Part shown: piece after piece, positions 33,166 through 41,645 of the stretch
Position numbering within the stretch: position 1 is the stretch's first letter
Layout of the letters: the number at the start of each line of letters is the position of its first letter
Source of the DNA: Hallerella sp963656065
Lineage (GTDB): Bacteria > Fibrobacterota > Fibrobacteria > Fibrobacterales > Fibrobacteraceae
Assembly: GCA_963656065.1 (NCBI GenBank)
Contig: CAVKGV010000001.1
Location: 186,001-250,000, forward strand
DNA: 64,000 nucleotides
Direction of reading: 5' to 3'
The notes under the pieces: model-generated
What the model saw: only the letters and a program-made list of their open reading frames with translations
Told to the model about the DNA's origin: nothing
Databases searched by the model: none
Made by a program: the position numbers and the translations under genes

Positions 33166-34546
33166 TCCACACCGAAGCGCCTTCCCGGACGCGCAGCAGA
33201 TAGACGCCACTTTTCACGCCTTCTGCCGAAAGGTTCAAAACGCCGGAAGCGTTCCCGCGGAAGAGCGTTTTTTCCACGGCTCCGTATAAATTAACCAAAT
33301 CGACCTGCACCGGGGAATTTTTCGAAACTTCGAGCGAAATATTTTTTCCGTTCACCAGGAAAAATTTCTTCGGGGAAATCTTTTGAGAGATTCCTGTCGG
33401 AGGCAGACTGCTCGCGGCAAAGTTCGGCATGTTGCCCGAAACGAGAAGCCCGTTCAGCAGCTTGAGCGATTGGTTGAAATAGTTCTCGTTTCCGAGGTTC
33501 ACCGCTTCCGCCCAGTAAGCGTCCAGGTTCGCCTGGTAGGAAGCGTCCGAAATAAACGCCGTCATCAGGGACGCGACAAAGGTGCTGTTGTGGTCGTTTC
33601 CGAGCGTTCCGCTCGAACGGAGAACCGGGCCTTTCATGTTCGAAGGGGCGACAGTCGAAACCCAGGCGGCCATTTTCTTGTCGATTGCCAGCGCACGTTC
33701 GTCGCCAAACCAGCAGACCGCTTTTGCATTTCTCCAGGGCGCACGGGAAGCGTCATAACTGAAATAATCGTCCTCGCTTTTTCCCGAAGCGTTCGTCCAG
33801 TCATCAATAAGACCCGTCGTGACTTCGTTCGAACTCATTTCGTACAAATTCATGTTCGCGTTGTAGGCGGTCACGCTCCAGAACTCGGCATTGTCCGGAT
33901 CCGCCATCGCAAAGAGCGGCATGTAGGCCGGATCGAAATATCCCGGATTCTTGCGGTTCTTTCCGGTATCGCCCCAAGCGTCTCCCGGCAGATGGATTCC
34001 GCTCGATTCGAATTCATGCGCCTTCATGTTCTGGATGAGCGTTTTCGCCGCCGCGAGATATTCCGAGTTCCCGAACTGGTATGCGCCGAGAATCAGCGCA
34101 GCAGCAACGTCCATGTCGCCATCGAGGGCGGCACCGTTCCCCGCGTCCCAGGATTCGGAAAGGTTGCCGATTTTCCAAATCATCAGCCCGTTTGAATTCA
34201 TGAATTTTTTGTAAAAGTTCCACAGTTTCTGGAATTCCGGTTCATAGCTCGTCGTATTGTCGCTGAAGTAAACCGCGAGCAGCATCCCGTAGCCGACGCC
34301 TTCCGAAAAGTATTCGTTCGATCCTTCGTTAGACCGCACACCGGCAATGTCCCCGGATTCGTTGTAAAAAGTCTTCATCCAATAGGCGAAGCCGGCTTTC
34401 AGCTGTTCCGCCGCCATTGCCTGTTCGGAAAGTACGATCGCCCGCCCGTCATAATCCGAATTTTGAGGGAACGGGAAATTGACCGTCGCATGGGAAAGTC
34501 CGAGAGCGAATGCGAGCGAAAGCGCAAAGCAAACTTTTTCTTTCAT
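33140..34546 (-). CDS. Secreted family 8 endoglucanase
   Basis: 468 residues. Signal peptide (about 1-20), then a GH8 (alpha/alpha)6 barrel with SEGVGYGM (catalytic Glu, near residue 80) and DGDMDVA (Asp, near 142), both typical of the family. After the catalytic domain, the last 90 residues form a beta-sandwich tail ending GVYLLRVREGASVWTRTLRL, which resembles the type IX secretion sorting domain used by Fibrobacteres and Bacteroidetes. It should hydrolyse beta-1,4-glucans outside the cell. The 3' end overlaps the mutT-like gene. Confidence 0.92.
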   Translation of the reverse strand: MKEKVCFALSLAFALGLSHATVNFPFPQNSDYDGRAIVLSEQAMAAEQLKAGFAYWMKTFYNESGDIAGVRSNEGSNEYFSEGVGYGMLLAVYFSDNTTSYEPEFQKLWNFYKKFMNSNGLMIWKIGNLSESWDAGNGAALDGDMDVAAALILGAYQFGNSEYLAAAKTLIQNMKAHEFESSGIHLPGDAWGDTGKNRKNPGYFDPAYMPLFAMADPDNAEFWSVTAYNANMNLYEMSSNEVTTGLIDDWTNASGKSEDDYFSYDASRAPWRNAKAVCWFGDERALAIDKKMAAWVSTVAPSNMKGPVLRSSGTLGNDHNSTFVASLMTAFISDASYQANLDAYWAEAVNLGNENYFNQSLKLLNGLLVSGNMPNFAASSLPPTGISQKISPKKFFLVNGKNISLEVSKNSPVQVDLVNLYGAVEKTLFRGNASGVLNLSAEGVKSGVYLLRVREGASVWTRTLRLGL

Positions 34547-34702
34547 ATAGCACCTCTTTTGCTTTAATCTATTCTTTTTTGGGTAGATTTCACGGGAAAA
34601 TTCCGCAATCCGAAATTTATAAGCTTCCGAAAATTTTTTTGGGAATCAACGCCCCGATTTTACCTGCAAAAATTTAACTATGCAAAAATTCACATTTACG
34701 CA

Positions 34703-34732
34703 TTGATTTTTTGGAGATTTTGAACTATATTT
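34703..34732 (+). promoter_or_regulatory. Promoter of the MetF-like gene (TTG-N20-TATATTT)
   Basis: TTG at 34703-34705 and TATATTT at 34726-34732 with 20 bp between, the Bacteroidetes -33/-7 spacing. The -7 box ends only 7 bp before the ATG at 34740, so the transcript would begin at or next to the start codon. Confidence 0.6.
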
Positions 34733-34739
34733 AGAGATT

Positions 34740-35501
34740 ATGAGTTTCAGAAAGCCTTATAATATTGCGCTCGAACTGGTCCCGCGCTCGCTCGACGGCA
34801 TCCTCGCCGAATCGAAGAAATCTCTTTCGACATTTCCCTTCATCACGTCCGTGAACATCCCGGAAATCCGACGTTTGCCAATCAAGTCGTTTGAACCGTC
34901 CTTGGAACTGCTCGAAAATTCCGTGCCGACAACCCCGCACTTTCGGATGATCGACCGTTCGGAAAAGGAGCTGATCGAAAAAATTTCGCTTCTCGTCCGT
35001 GCGGGACTGAAACAGGTGCTGCTCATCGGAGGCGACCCTCCCAATGAAGCGGACTTTGTCCCGTCGGGGCTTACGACGCTCCAGGGAATTAAAGCCGTCA
35101 AGCGGGAATTTCCGCAGCTAAAGGTTTTCGCCGGACTCGACCCATACCGGAACCCGTTCCGCGAAGAACTGGATTACGCATTCCGCAAGCTGGAAGCCGG
35201 TGCGGATGGTTTTTACTCGCAACCTTTCTTTTCCGTGGGAATGCTCGAACTCTGGGTGGAACAGCTCCCCGATACGGAAATCTACTTCGGCATCGCGCCT
35301 GTCTATACGGAAAGGTCCAGGAACTACTGGGAACGCGTAAACAAGGTCGTCTTTCCGCCAAACTTCAGCTTTGCGAGAGATTACAATACGCGCCTCGCGC
35401 GCCAACTTCTCGTGACGATTTCCGAGACAAGATCCCGCGCCTGCCTGCAGCCCGTGTCAAACGGTGCGATCGAATATCTTCAGGATATTTTTAACGTCTA
35501 G
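34740..35501 (+). CDS. Methylenetetrahydrofolate reductase-like protein
   Basis: 253 residues with the MTHFR TIM-barrel plan: LELVPRS at the start, VLLIGGDPPNEADFVPSG in the middle (the GD motif of the flavin site), GADGFYSQPFF (Q/F in place of QFFF) and YFGIAPVYT. It is shorter than E. coli MetF (about 295). Whether it makes methyl-THF or is a divergent homologue cannot be told. No Shine-Dalgarno is near the ATG, matching the leaderless promoter position. Its end overlaps the converging ppx by 11 bp. Confidence 0.8.
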   Translation: MSFRKPYNIALELVPRSLDGILAESKKSLSTFPFITSVNIPEIRRLPIKSFEPSLELLENSVPTTPHFRMIDRSEKELIEKISLLVRAGLKQVLLIGGDPPNEADFVPSGLTTLQGIKAVKREFPQLKVFAGLDPYRNPFREELDYAFRKLEAGADGFYSQPFFSVGMLELWVEQLPDTEIYFGIAPVYTERSRNYWERVNKVVFPPNFSFARDYNTRLARQLLVTISETRSRACLQPVSNGAIEYLQDIFNV

Positions 35502-36411
35502 ATTTTTGACGAAAATTCAGGCTCAGCTCGGTGATGATGCCATCGGAAAGTCCAAGGCTCGGGACCAGGATTTTCTTTGCGCGGGCCGCTTTCGAAACGG
35601 CGAGAAAGATTTCCGCCGCGGGAACGATTGTGTCCGCCCGATCCGCCTTGATGCCGAACACCCGCATGCGCTCCGCGACATCCATTTTCACCGCTTTCCG
35701 GTAAAACTTGCCGAGAAGTTCCACGGGAAGGATTTCGTCGTCCTTACGCTCTTTGGAAACGATTCGATAGATTTTATTGATATTTCCGCCAGAACCGATA
35801 ATCGTCACATTCTTCGAGTTTTTCGTCCATTCCGAAAGTTCCGCGTTCATGCGTTTTACGTCTTCCCTTTTTACCGCACCTTCCATCTGCCGAACGGCTC
35901 CTATCGGGTAAGAGGCATAGGCTGTCCTTTCCCCGCGCACGACAAGAGATACTTCCGTGGAACCGCCCCCGACATCGACAAACAGGTAATTGCCGCGCAA
36001 GCGGGAAAGATTCAGACGGTTATCGTAGATGAGCGAACTTTCCTCTTCGCCGGAAATCAGCTCGATTCGGATGCCCGACTTTTTTTCCGCATTTTTCAAG
36101 ATGCTCTGCCGGTTCTGCGCATCGCGCAAGGCGCTCGTTGCACACGCCCGATAGACATCGACACCGTAAGCGTTCATCAGATGGCGAAAGGCAAGGAGCA
36201 TTTCGACCATCCGTTCGCCCTTTTCCTTCGATACGCTGCCGAAGGAATACACGTCCGTTCCAAGGCGCAGCGGGAACCGCAAAAAGAGCAGTTTGGAAAG
36301 TTCCTGTTCCCCTTCGCCGTCCGTGGAAAGTTCCTTGATGAGAAGACGCGCCGCATTCGACCCGATGTCGATGGCAGCGAGCCGTGTCGGAATCTGTAAA
36401 TTCTTTTTCAT
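35491..36411 (-). CDS. ppx: Ppx/GppA family phosphatase
   Basis: 306 residues of the ASKHA fold: AAIDIGSNAARLLI (phosphate 1), RACATSALRDAQN, ELISGEEES (catalytic Glu) and LFVDVGGGSTEVSL (phosphate 2). It hydrolyses polyphosphate or (p)ppGpp-type substrates. At 306 residues it has only the core domains, like the short exopolyphosphatases. Its ATG overlaps the ppk stop by 4 bp, so it is made with polyphosphate kinase. Confidence 0.9.
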   Translation of the reverse strand: MKKNLQIPTRLAAIDIGSNAARLLIKELSTDGEGEQELSKLLFLRFPLRLGTDVYSFGSVSKEKGERMVEMLLAFRHLMNAYGVDVYRACATSALRDAQNRQSILKNAEKKSGIRIELISGEEESSLIYDNRLNLSRLRGNYLFVDVGGGSTEVSLVVRGERTAYASYPIGAVRQMEGAVKREDVKRMNAELSEWTKNSKNVTIIGSGGNINKIYRIVSKERKDDEILPVELLGKFYRKAVKMDVAERMRVFGIKADRADTIVPAAEIFLAVSKAARAKKILVPSLGLSDGIITELSLNFRQKSRR

Positions 36412-38426
36412 TGGTTTTCCTTTTGATAGGCTGCGTAGAGGGCTTCCTGCGAACGGAATTTCCGCCCCGGGACAGGGAGGTTTCGCCCAAGACCGTCAAC
36501 GATTCGCCCCTGCGACGAATCCTTCAGCCCGAAGAGTACGATGCGCTTCAGTTCGCGCTGGAGATCCGCATCGTAAACGGGAGCGAGGACTTCAATGCGG
36601 CGGTCAAAGTTGCGGGGCATCCAGTCCGCCGAGCCGATGAAGTAACGCTCCGAACCGCCGCCCGCAAACACGAGGATTCGGGAATGTTCCAGGTAGCGGT
36701 CGATGATTCCCACCAGACGGATGTTCTCGCTCTTTTTCGGGATTCCCGTTACGAGGCTCGAATTTCCGCGGACGAGCATGTCTATCCGCACTCCCGCCGC
36801 CGACGCTTCGTAGAGTTTCTTCACGATTTTCGGATCGACGATGTGGTTGACCTTTCCCAAAATGTAGGCATCCTTTCCGGCCTTCCGGTTTTTTATTTCC
36901 TGGTCGATCAGATGCAAGAGCTTTCGCCGCATATCGTTCGGGCTCACGAGCAGTTCATGGAACTTGACCGGATGGTAGGGACGCTCGATAAAGTCAAAAA
37001 CATGCTCCACTTCGCGGACAAGAGCAGGCCGCGCCGTCATCATCAGAAAATCCGTGTAGCACTTTGCGTTGCCTTCGTGAAAATTCCCGGTAGAAATCAC
37101 CGCCACGTCGCCGTTTTTCGAACTGATATGCGTAATCTTGCTGTGGACCTTTAATCCCGGCACTCCGAAAATGACACGGATTCCCGCATCGTTCATCTTC
37201 TTGCTCCAATCGATATTCGAAGCCTCGTCAAAACGGGCGAGAAGTTCAATGCATACCGTCACCTTCTTTCCGTTCTGCGCCGCACAGACAAGCGCCTGGA
37301 TCACCTGGGAATCTTTCGCTAAGCGGTAAAGCGTCGTTTTCACGCTGGTGACGTCGGGACGAATCGCCGCTTCGCGCAAAAGCCGGATATAGGCGTCGAA
37401 ACTGTGATACGGAACATGCAGGAAGCGGTCCTTTTCGCGGACCAGCTCGAGCAAACTTCCCTTTTCAAATTCCTTTTTCCGAATCGGCGGCCACGCCGGG
37501 TAACGGAGATCGGCACGTCCGCAATCCGGAAATCCCATCAGGTCCTTGTGGTTCTGGTAGCGGCCCGAGGGTAAAACGGAATCCATCCCGTCGATATTCA
37601 ATTTCGACAGCAATTTCTCGAGAGCCTTTTGCGGCATGTCCGCATCGTAAAGCACCCGAATCGGCTCCCCTTTCCGCCGGCTTTTCAACCCCTTGGAAAT
37701 TTTCTGGACAAAACCATTCGAAAGGTCCGTGTCCAGATCCATTTCCGCATCTTTCGTAAACTTGAACGAATACGCCCGGAACGCATGGAAGCCCATTCCC
37801 TGGAAAACATACGGCAGACAGAAACGGACGACATCGTCTAGATACATGAGAAAACGTTTCCCGTCCCTGTCCGGCAAGCGTACAAACCGTCCGAACTGCC
37901 GAACGGGCAAGGCTATCAGGGCAAAATTTCCGTCCGCTTCCACGACAAGGTGGACACAGTCATCCGCCGTCGAACCGAGTTCCTTCAAGGATGAAAACCA
38001 GACCGGCAAGATGTAGCCGCTCAGACGATTGCTGTAAAGATCCCGCACGAACCGTTCTTGGGACGAATCAAGCTCGTTTTCCTTCAAAAGCCAAAAACCG
38101 TTTTTGCGCAGAGCGACCCGGACATCATCCAAGACATTCTTGTACTCCACGGAATACTTCCGATTTAACGACTGGATTTCGCGAAGCGTCGCCTTTACCG
38201 CCTTCCGTTCCGCCCGCTTCCCATCGACAAATTCCAGAAAGCGGTTGAGCGAAGCGACCCTCACACGGAAAAACTCGTCAAGGTTGTTCGAATAGATGCC
38301 CAAAAACGAAACGCGTTCCAAGAGCGGAACAGAACTTTTCTTCGCTTCTTCCAGAATCCGGTGGTTGAAATACATCCAGCTGGTGTCGCGTTCTACATAC
38401 AGACGATTCGGCTCTTTCTTTTTCAT
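36408..38426 (-). CDS. ppk: Polyphosphate kinase 1
   Basis: 672 residues, the usual length. Seen: RDTSWMYFNHRILEEA and LGIYSNNLDEFFRVRVA in the N domain, HVPYHSFDAYIRLL, KVHSKITHI with the phosphorylated histidine, GNFHEGNAKCYTDF, and GSADWMPRNFDRRIEV with the second active-site region. It polymerises ATP gamma-phosphate into polyphosphate. GGA lies 5 bp before the ATG chosen; the in-frame extension to 38495 adds unrelated residues. It forms a two-gene operon with ppx. Confidence 0.95.
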   Translation of the reverse strand: MKKKEPNRLYVERDTSWMYFNHRILEEAKKSSVPLLERVSFLGIYSNNLDEFFRVRVASLNRFLEFVDGKRAERKAVKATLREIQSLNRKYSVEYKNVLDDVRVALRKNGFWLLKENELDSSQERFVRDLYSNRLSGYILPVWFSSLKELGSTADDCVHLVVEADGNFALIALPVRQFGRFVRLPDRDGKRFLMYLDDVVRFCLPYVFQGMGFHAFRAYSFKFTKDAEMDLDTDLSNGFVQKISKGLKSRRKGEPIRVLYDADMPQKALEKLLSKLNIDGMDSVLPSGRYQNHKDLMGFPDCGRADLRYPAWPPIRKKEFEKGSLLELVREKDRFLHVPYHSFDAYIRLLREAAIRPDVTSVKTTLYRLAKDSQVIQALVCAAQNGKKVTVCIELLARFDEASNIDWSKKMNDAGIRVIFGVPGLKVHSKITHISSKNGDVAVISTGNFHEGNAKCYTDFLMMTARPALVREVEHVFDFIERPYHPVKFHELLVSPNDMRRKLLHLIDQEIKNRKAGKDAYILGKVNHIVDPKIVKKLYEASAAGVRIDMLVRGNSSLVTGIPKKSENIRLVGIIDRYLEHSRILVFAGGGSERYFIGSADWMPRNFDRRIEVLAPVYDADLQRELKRIVLFGLKDSSQGRIVDGLGRNLPVPGRKFRSQEALYAAYQKENQ

Positions 38427-38671
38427 AGTTCCACGAAAATAGGAAGCCTTCGAAAAATTCCCGTGAAAAAGCCGGCACGGTTTCCAGAAATGCATGTAAA
38501 ATTTTGAAGAAGACGGAAGCCATAAAGACCGGATTTAACGTACATCCCATCCCCAAGATTTTTTTTGTCGCCCAAACAAGCCCTAAACTCGTATCCAACG
38601 ACTAAACAACATTTTCAATCAAAAATGTTTGTTATTTTCGTATTTTACGGAATTTTTCAATTAAAACAATC

Positions 38672-38678
38672 TATATTT
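38672..38678 (+). promoter_or_regulatory. Promoter element of pair 1 (TATATTT)
   Basis: TATATTT lies 25 bp before the conserved leader block. The flanks (TTTTTCAATTAAA upstream) resemble those of the second copy at 40539. Confidence 0.6.
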
Positions 38679-38702
38679 ACGGTAACGAATAAAAAATTAT
38701 CA

Positions 38703-38845
38703 GAAAAAGGAAGGACCTCCGATTGCAGTCGGAAGTCCTTCGGCGGAAGAGTTGGGTAACTCTATCGGCACGACAAAGATACCAAATTCCTTCGCCTTCG
38801 GTAAAACCTCAACCGCCCGATAAAAATCAAGGGCAAAGGAAAAAG
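38703..38845 (+). promoter_or_regulatory. Structured 5' leader of pair 1 (candidate cis-regulatory RNA)
   Basis: 143 bp between promoter and ATG, nearly identical in the second copy at 40570. It contains hairpin 38711-38740 (AAGGAC-C-TCCGA / TCGGA-A-GTCCTT), hairpin 38748-38763 (AGAGTT / AACTCT), and two helices that exclude each other: TCGGCGG (38740-38746) with CCGCCCGA (38813-38820), or TATCGG (38763-38768) with CCGATA (38817-38822). TTCCTT at 38787-38792 could mask the Shine-Dalgarno AAGGAA at 38837. The pairings are visible; the switching is inference. The rest of the 38427-38702 gap is AT-rich with no gene. Confidence 0.6.
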
Positions 38846-39718
38846 ATGCCGGAAACCTACATCCCGACTTTTCGCACGAGCCGCCCGACAAACGGACTTC
38901 AAGCGCAGGAATTGCCAAAACAGGCAACCGACTTAGATTCGCTTTTACAAGCCATCCAAAACATCGATGAATTAAGCTTCATCCCAGCATGGCAGTCAAA
39001 CTGGAAAAGAAAACGAGCATTGGAAATCGCCCAGGTTTTAAGAGATTTCGGTGGATACAACGGTTTGAAATGGAACGCCACATCGGGCATCGCCAGTCCC
39101 TATTTGAAATTCATGCTCCATTTAACATATCCAAACTATCGGAATATGTTCTCGAAAGGCGGGCAATTCGAATCTTTAGAATTCCCCGATACGGGAATAT
39201 CCGTTGACTTTCCTCATTTCAACGCTGCCTTTAGCCGATACCTGGATTGCTACAGCGATGATTGCGCAATTCCTACGGAATGGGCGAGCTGGGCGGGCGA
39301 CATGTTCACCTATGCAGCACATCTCGATTCCATACGAAAGAAAGAGGCGCTTAGTTATGCGGCGATACGCGACTCCGCTTTGTATTACATAGGCGGCAAT
39401 CACCCGCGTTACAGCGAGTTCTTCGGAACCGGTGATTTTTATGCCGATATCGACGCTCGCAACATCGCGTCCTTAATAAACAACAGAGGTTTGTCCTTTT
39501 ATGAAGCAATGGATCGTTACTATAGACAAAAGGACTTCGACAGGTTCGGGACTTTTATCCATTCTTACGGCGGTTGGAAAAAATTTGTCGAAAAAGTGAA
39601 CAAGCACTATTTTTTCCCGCTGACATTAAGGATAAATCCCTATCTTTTGGAAATCTCCAAGCAGGCGTTCATCAACAAGATTTTAAGAGGATTTTTACAT
39701 GAAATGGGGATGGACTAA
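38846..39718 (+). CDS. Candidate polymorphic effector, pair 1
   Basis: 290 residues, no signal peptide. The first 20 residues (MPETYIPTFRTSR...) are identical to those of the paralogue at 40713; after that they diverge sharply. Conserved islands in both are RALEIAQVLRDFG, PHFNA, WASWAGDMFTYA, GDFYADIDARNI and YGGWKKFVEKVN. The WAGD...DIDARNI pattern reminds me of type 44-like toxin or lysozyme-like domains, from memory and unverified. AAGGA lies 5 bp before the ATG. A longer in-frame start at 38723 is rejected, because the leader differences would change amino acids while those after the ATG are all synonymous. The partner gene overlaps the end by 20 bp. Confidence 0.75.
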   Translation: MPETYIPTFRTSRPTNGLQAQELPKQATDLDSLLQAIQNIDELSFIPAWQSNWKRKRALEIAQVLRDFGGYNGLKWNATSGIASPYLKFMLHLTYPNYRNMFSKGGQFESLEFPDTGISVDFPHFNAAFSRYLDCYSDDCAIPTEWASWAGDMFTYAAHLDSIRKKEALSYAAIRDSALYYIGGNHPRYSEFFGTGDFYADIDARNIASLINNRGLSFYEAMDRYYRQKDFDRFGTFIHSYGGWKKFVEKVNKHYFFPLTLRINPYLLEISKQAFINKILRGFLHEMGMD

Positions 39719-40472
39719 AATTTTGCTTATCGTATCCACCCCCTTTGCAGCGGCCATCTTGTTTTTTTTCATCGGGCATCTTGTAAAGGGGAACATTTTC
39801 AACCAATTTGTATTTTCCGACCAGGTAAGGGTGGTCAAAGCGGGCAATGCGGAATTCGCCGAATTCGTCGATAAGCCCGGACAAAGAGGTCTCCACTACT
39901 ATCATTTTTTCGAAATACGGATATGGTATAAGTTTCTAGACGAAACGGATTACCGACTTTTGCACATGTCGTCTTTTAACGCGCGTTATGTCACCCCAGA
40001 GATAGACGAAGTTTCATGCTTCGAAGCCATAGACAGCTACGGATATTCCTATATGGCGGCAACACCAAATATCGGCATCGGCTGGAATCCGTACGAGGAA
40101 GAAACCCTTCTTCCCCCCGAAACGGTCATTTACGTCGCCGATGCAAAAGAACGACGTTTTCTGATGCGGATCGAAGTAGGCTTTGACGAATACGGAGATA
40201 TCGCTTCCGACTATTACGGCAAATGCAAGCTTCCCCGAATCGATAAGAGCATCCACTCGCATTGCAAAGTATCGACCAACTTCTATGGCGATTGGCCGAA
40301 TCGAAAGAAAGATCGAGAAAAGTTTAAAGCGGAATTGGTCGAATACGAAAACCGGATGATGAATGATTCATTCTTCGTCCAAGGTCTGCGCGAAGCATTC
40401 GACAAGTTCGATTTAAACAAGGACTGCCTCGATTCCCTGGTAGAGCATTATGGAAGTTCCAAAGGAAATTAA
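39699..40472 (+). CDS. Membrane-anchored partner, candidate immunity protein 1
   Basis: 257 residues. One N-terminal membrane segment (ILLIVSTPFAAAILFFFIG, about residues 8-26) and a large domain that should face the periplasm. It starts inside the effector gene, with AAGAGG 9 bp upstream, so the two are translated together. The C-terminus (CLDSLVEHYG) is shared with the partner at 41620, while the rest is only weakly similar. A periplasm-facing partner would suit an effector acting on the cell wall. Function is inferred from arrangement only. Confidence 0.7.
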   Translation: MKWGWTKILLIVSTPFAAAILFFFIGHLVKGNIFNQFVFSDQVRVVKAGNAEFAEFVDKPGQRGLHYYHFFEIRIWYKFLDETDYRLLHMSSFNARYVTPEIDEVSCFEAIDSYGYSYMAATPNIGIGWNPYEEETLLPPETVIYVADAKERRFLMRIEVGFDEYGDIASDYYGKCKLPRIDKSIHSHCKVSTNFYGDWPNRKKDREKFKAELVEYENRMMNDSFFVQGLREAFDKFDLNKDCLDSLVEHYGSSKGN

Positions 40473-40538
40473 AAAAACATTTTTAACAAAAAACATTTAT
40501 TGTTTTTTGTTTTTATGCAGTTTTCAATTAAATTTTTC

Positions 40539-40545
40539 TATATTT
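40539..40545 (+). promoter_or_regulatory. Promoter element of pair 2 (TATATTT)
   Basis: TATATTT 24 bp before the second leader block, in a context (TTTTCAATTAAA upstream) like that at 38672. Confidence 0.6.
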
Positions 40546-40569
40546 ATGGAAACAGACTTCAAAACAACC

Positions 40570-40712
40570 GAAAAAGGAAGGACCTCCGATTGCAGTCGGA
40601 AGTCCTTCGGCGGAAGAGTCGGGTAACTCTATCGGCAAGACAAAGATACCAAATTCCTTCGCCTTCGGTAAAACCTCAACCGCCCGATAAAAATCAAGGG
40701 CAAAGGAAAATG
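40570..40712 (+). promoter_or_regulatory. Structured 5' leader of pair 2
   Basis: Second copy of the leader at 38703, without gaps. By eye three bases differ in 143: T to C in hairpin 2, C to A just after it, and A to T next to the start codon. All arms of the proposed alternative helices and the masked Shine-Dalgarno are retained. Confidence 0.6.
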
Positions 40713-41645
40713 ATGCCAGAAACCTACATCCCGACTTTTCGCACGAGCCGTCCGACGAACGGACTTCAAGCGATTCTTCCCCCAAAATGGGCGGTTCCGG
40801 CAAGCACGACGCAAACCCAGATTCCTAGCAAATATGCGTACCAGCCGAAACCAACATTTGGTCAGCTGCTGACGTCCATCCAAGACATGGACAGCCTTGT
40901 CGAACTTTCACGATGGCACAACTACATCCAACGCGAACGTGCGCTCGAACTGGCTCGTGTGCTAAGGGATTTCGGTAGCTACAGCCAGCTTCACTGGAGG
41001 TTGACTTCGGGCGAAGCGAATCCCTATCTAAGCTTTCTCGTTAGACGCAAGTTCCCCGACTATCCAAATTTTTATTCCAAAAAAGGCTTTTTCAGCCAAA
41101 TCATCATTCCGGGAACGAATGTTGAATTCGACGTTCCGCACTTTAACGCCACGCTTAGCAAATACCTGGACCGCGACATATACCGAAACAACATTCCTGC
41201 GGACTGGGCAGGCTGGGTCGGCGACATGTTCACATACGCAAGAGATTTGGAATCCGAGGTAAAGAAAAATCCGATTAGTCTTGATAGCATGTATCGCAAA
41301 GCGAGCGGTAGTATCGGCACAAAAGACACAACTTTTAAGCATTCCTTCGGTCCAAGTGATTTTTACGCCGATATAGACGCACGGAACATTTCGACGCTCA
41401 TCCATAACGGGCTATCGTACCATGACGCCATGGACAATTACTACAATAACAACCTCTATGGACGCTTCGGCCACTTTATCGATTCGTACGGTGGCTGGAA
41501 AAACTTCGAAAGACACGTAAACCGTTTTAACTTTTTCCCGCTAACGCCCTTTGTAAATCCTATTTTTATCGATGCGGCAAAGCGGGCGTTTATCAACAAA
41601 ATCCGGGAAGGCTGTCTGAATGAAATGGGTTGTTATATTCCTTGA
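40713..41645 (+). CDS. Candidate polymorphic effector, pair 2
   Basis: 310 residues, paralogue of the gene at 38846. After the constant 20-residue start it has a different proline-rich linker (PPKWAVPASTTQTQIPSK), then the shared islands RALELARVLRDFG, PHFNA, WAGWVGDMFTYA, SDFYADIDARNI and YGGWKNFERHVN. The ATG at 40713 aligns with that of copy 1 and has AAGGA 5 bp upstream; an ATG one codon earlier is an alternative. No signal peptide. The partner overlaps by 26 bp. Confidence 0.75.
   Translation: MPETYIPTFRTSRPTNGLQAILPPKWAVPASTTQTQIPSKYAYQPKPTFGQLLTSIQDMDSLVELSRWHNYIQRERALELARVLRDFGSYSQLHWRLTSGEANPYLSFLVRRKFPDYPNFYSKKGFFSQIIIPGTNVEFDVPHFNATLSKYLDRDIYRNNIPADWAGWVGDMFTYARDLESEVKKNPISLDSMYRKASGSIGTKDTTFKHSFGPSDFYADIDARNISTLIHNGLSYHDAMDNYYNNNLYGRFGHFIDSYGGWKNFERHVNRFNFFPLTPFVNPIFIDAAKRAFINKIREGCLNEMGCYIP

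Noticed and set aside
38703..38905. Known riboswitch (c-di-GMP, THF) or self-cleaving ribozyme
   Set aside because: None of the conserved cores of these classes that I can recall is present; only the helices are seen.
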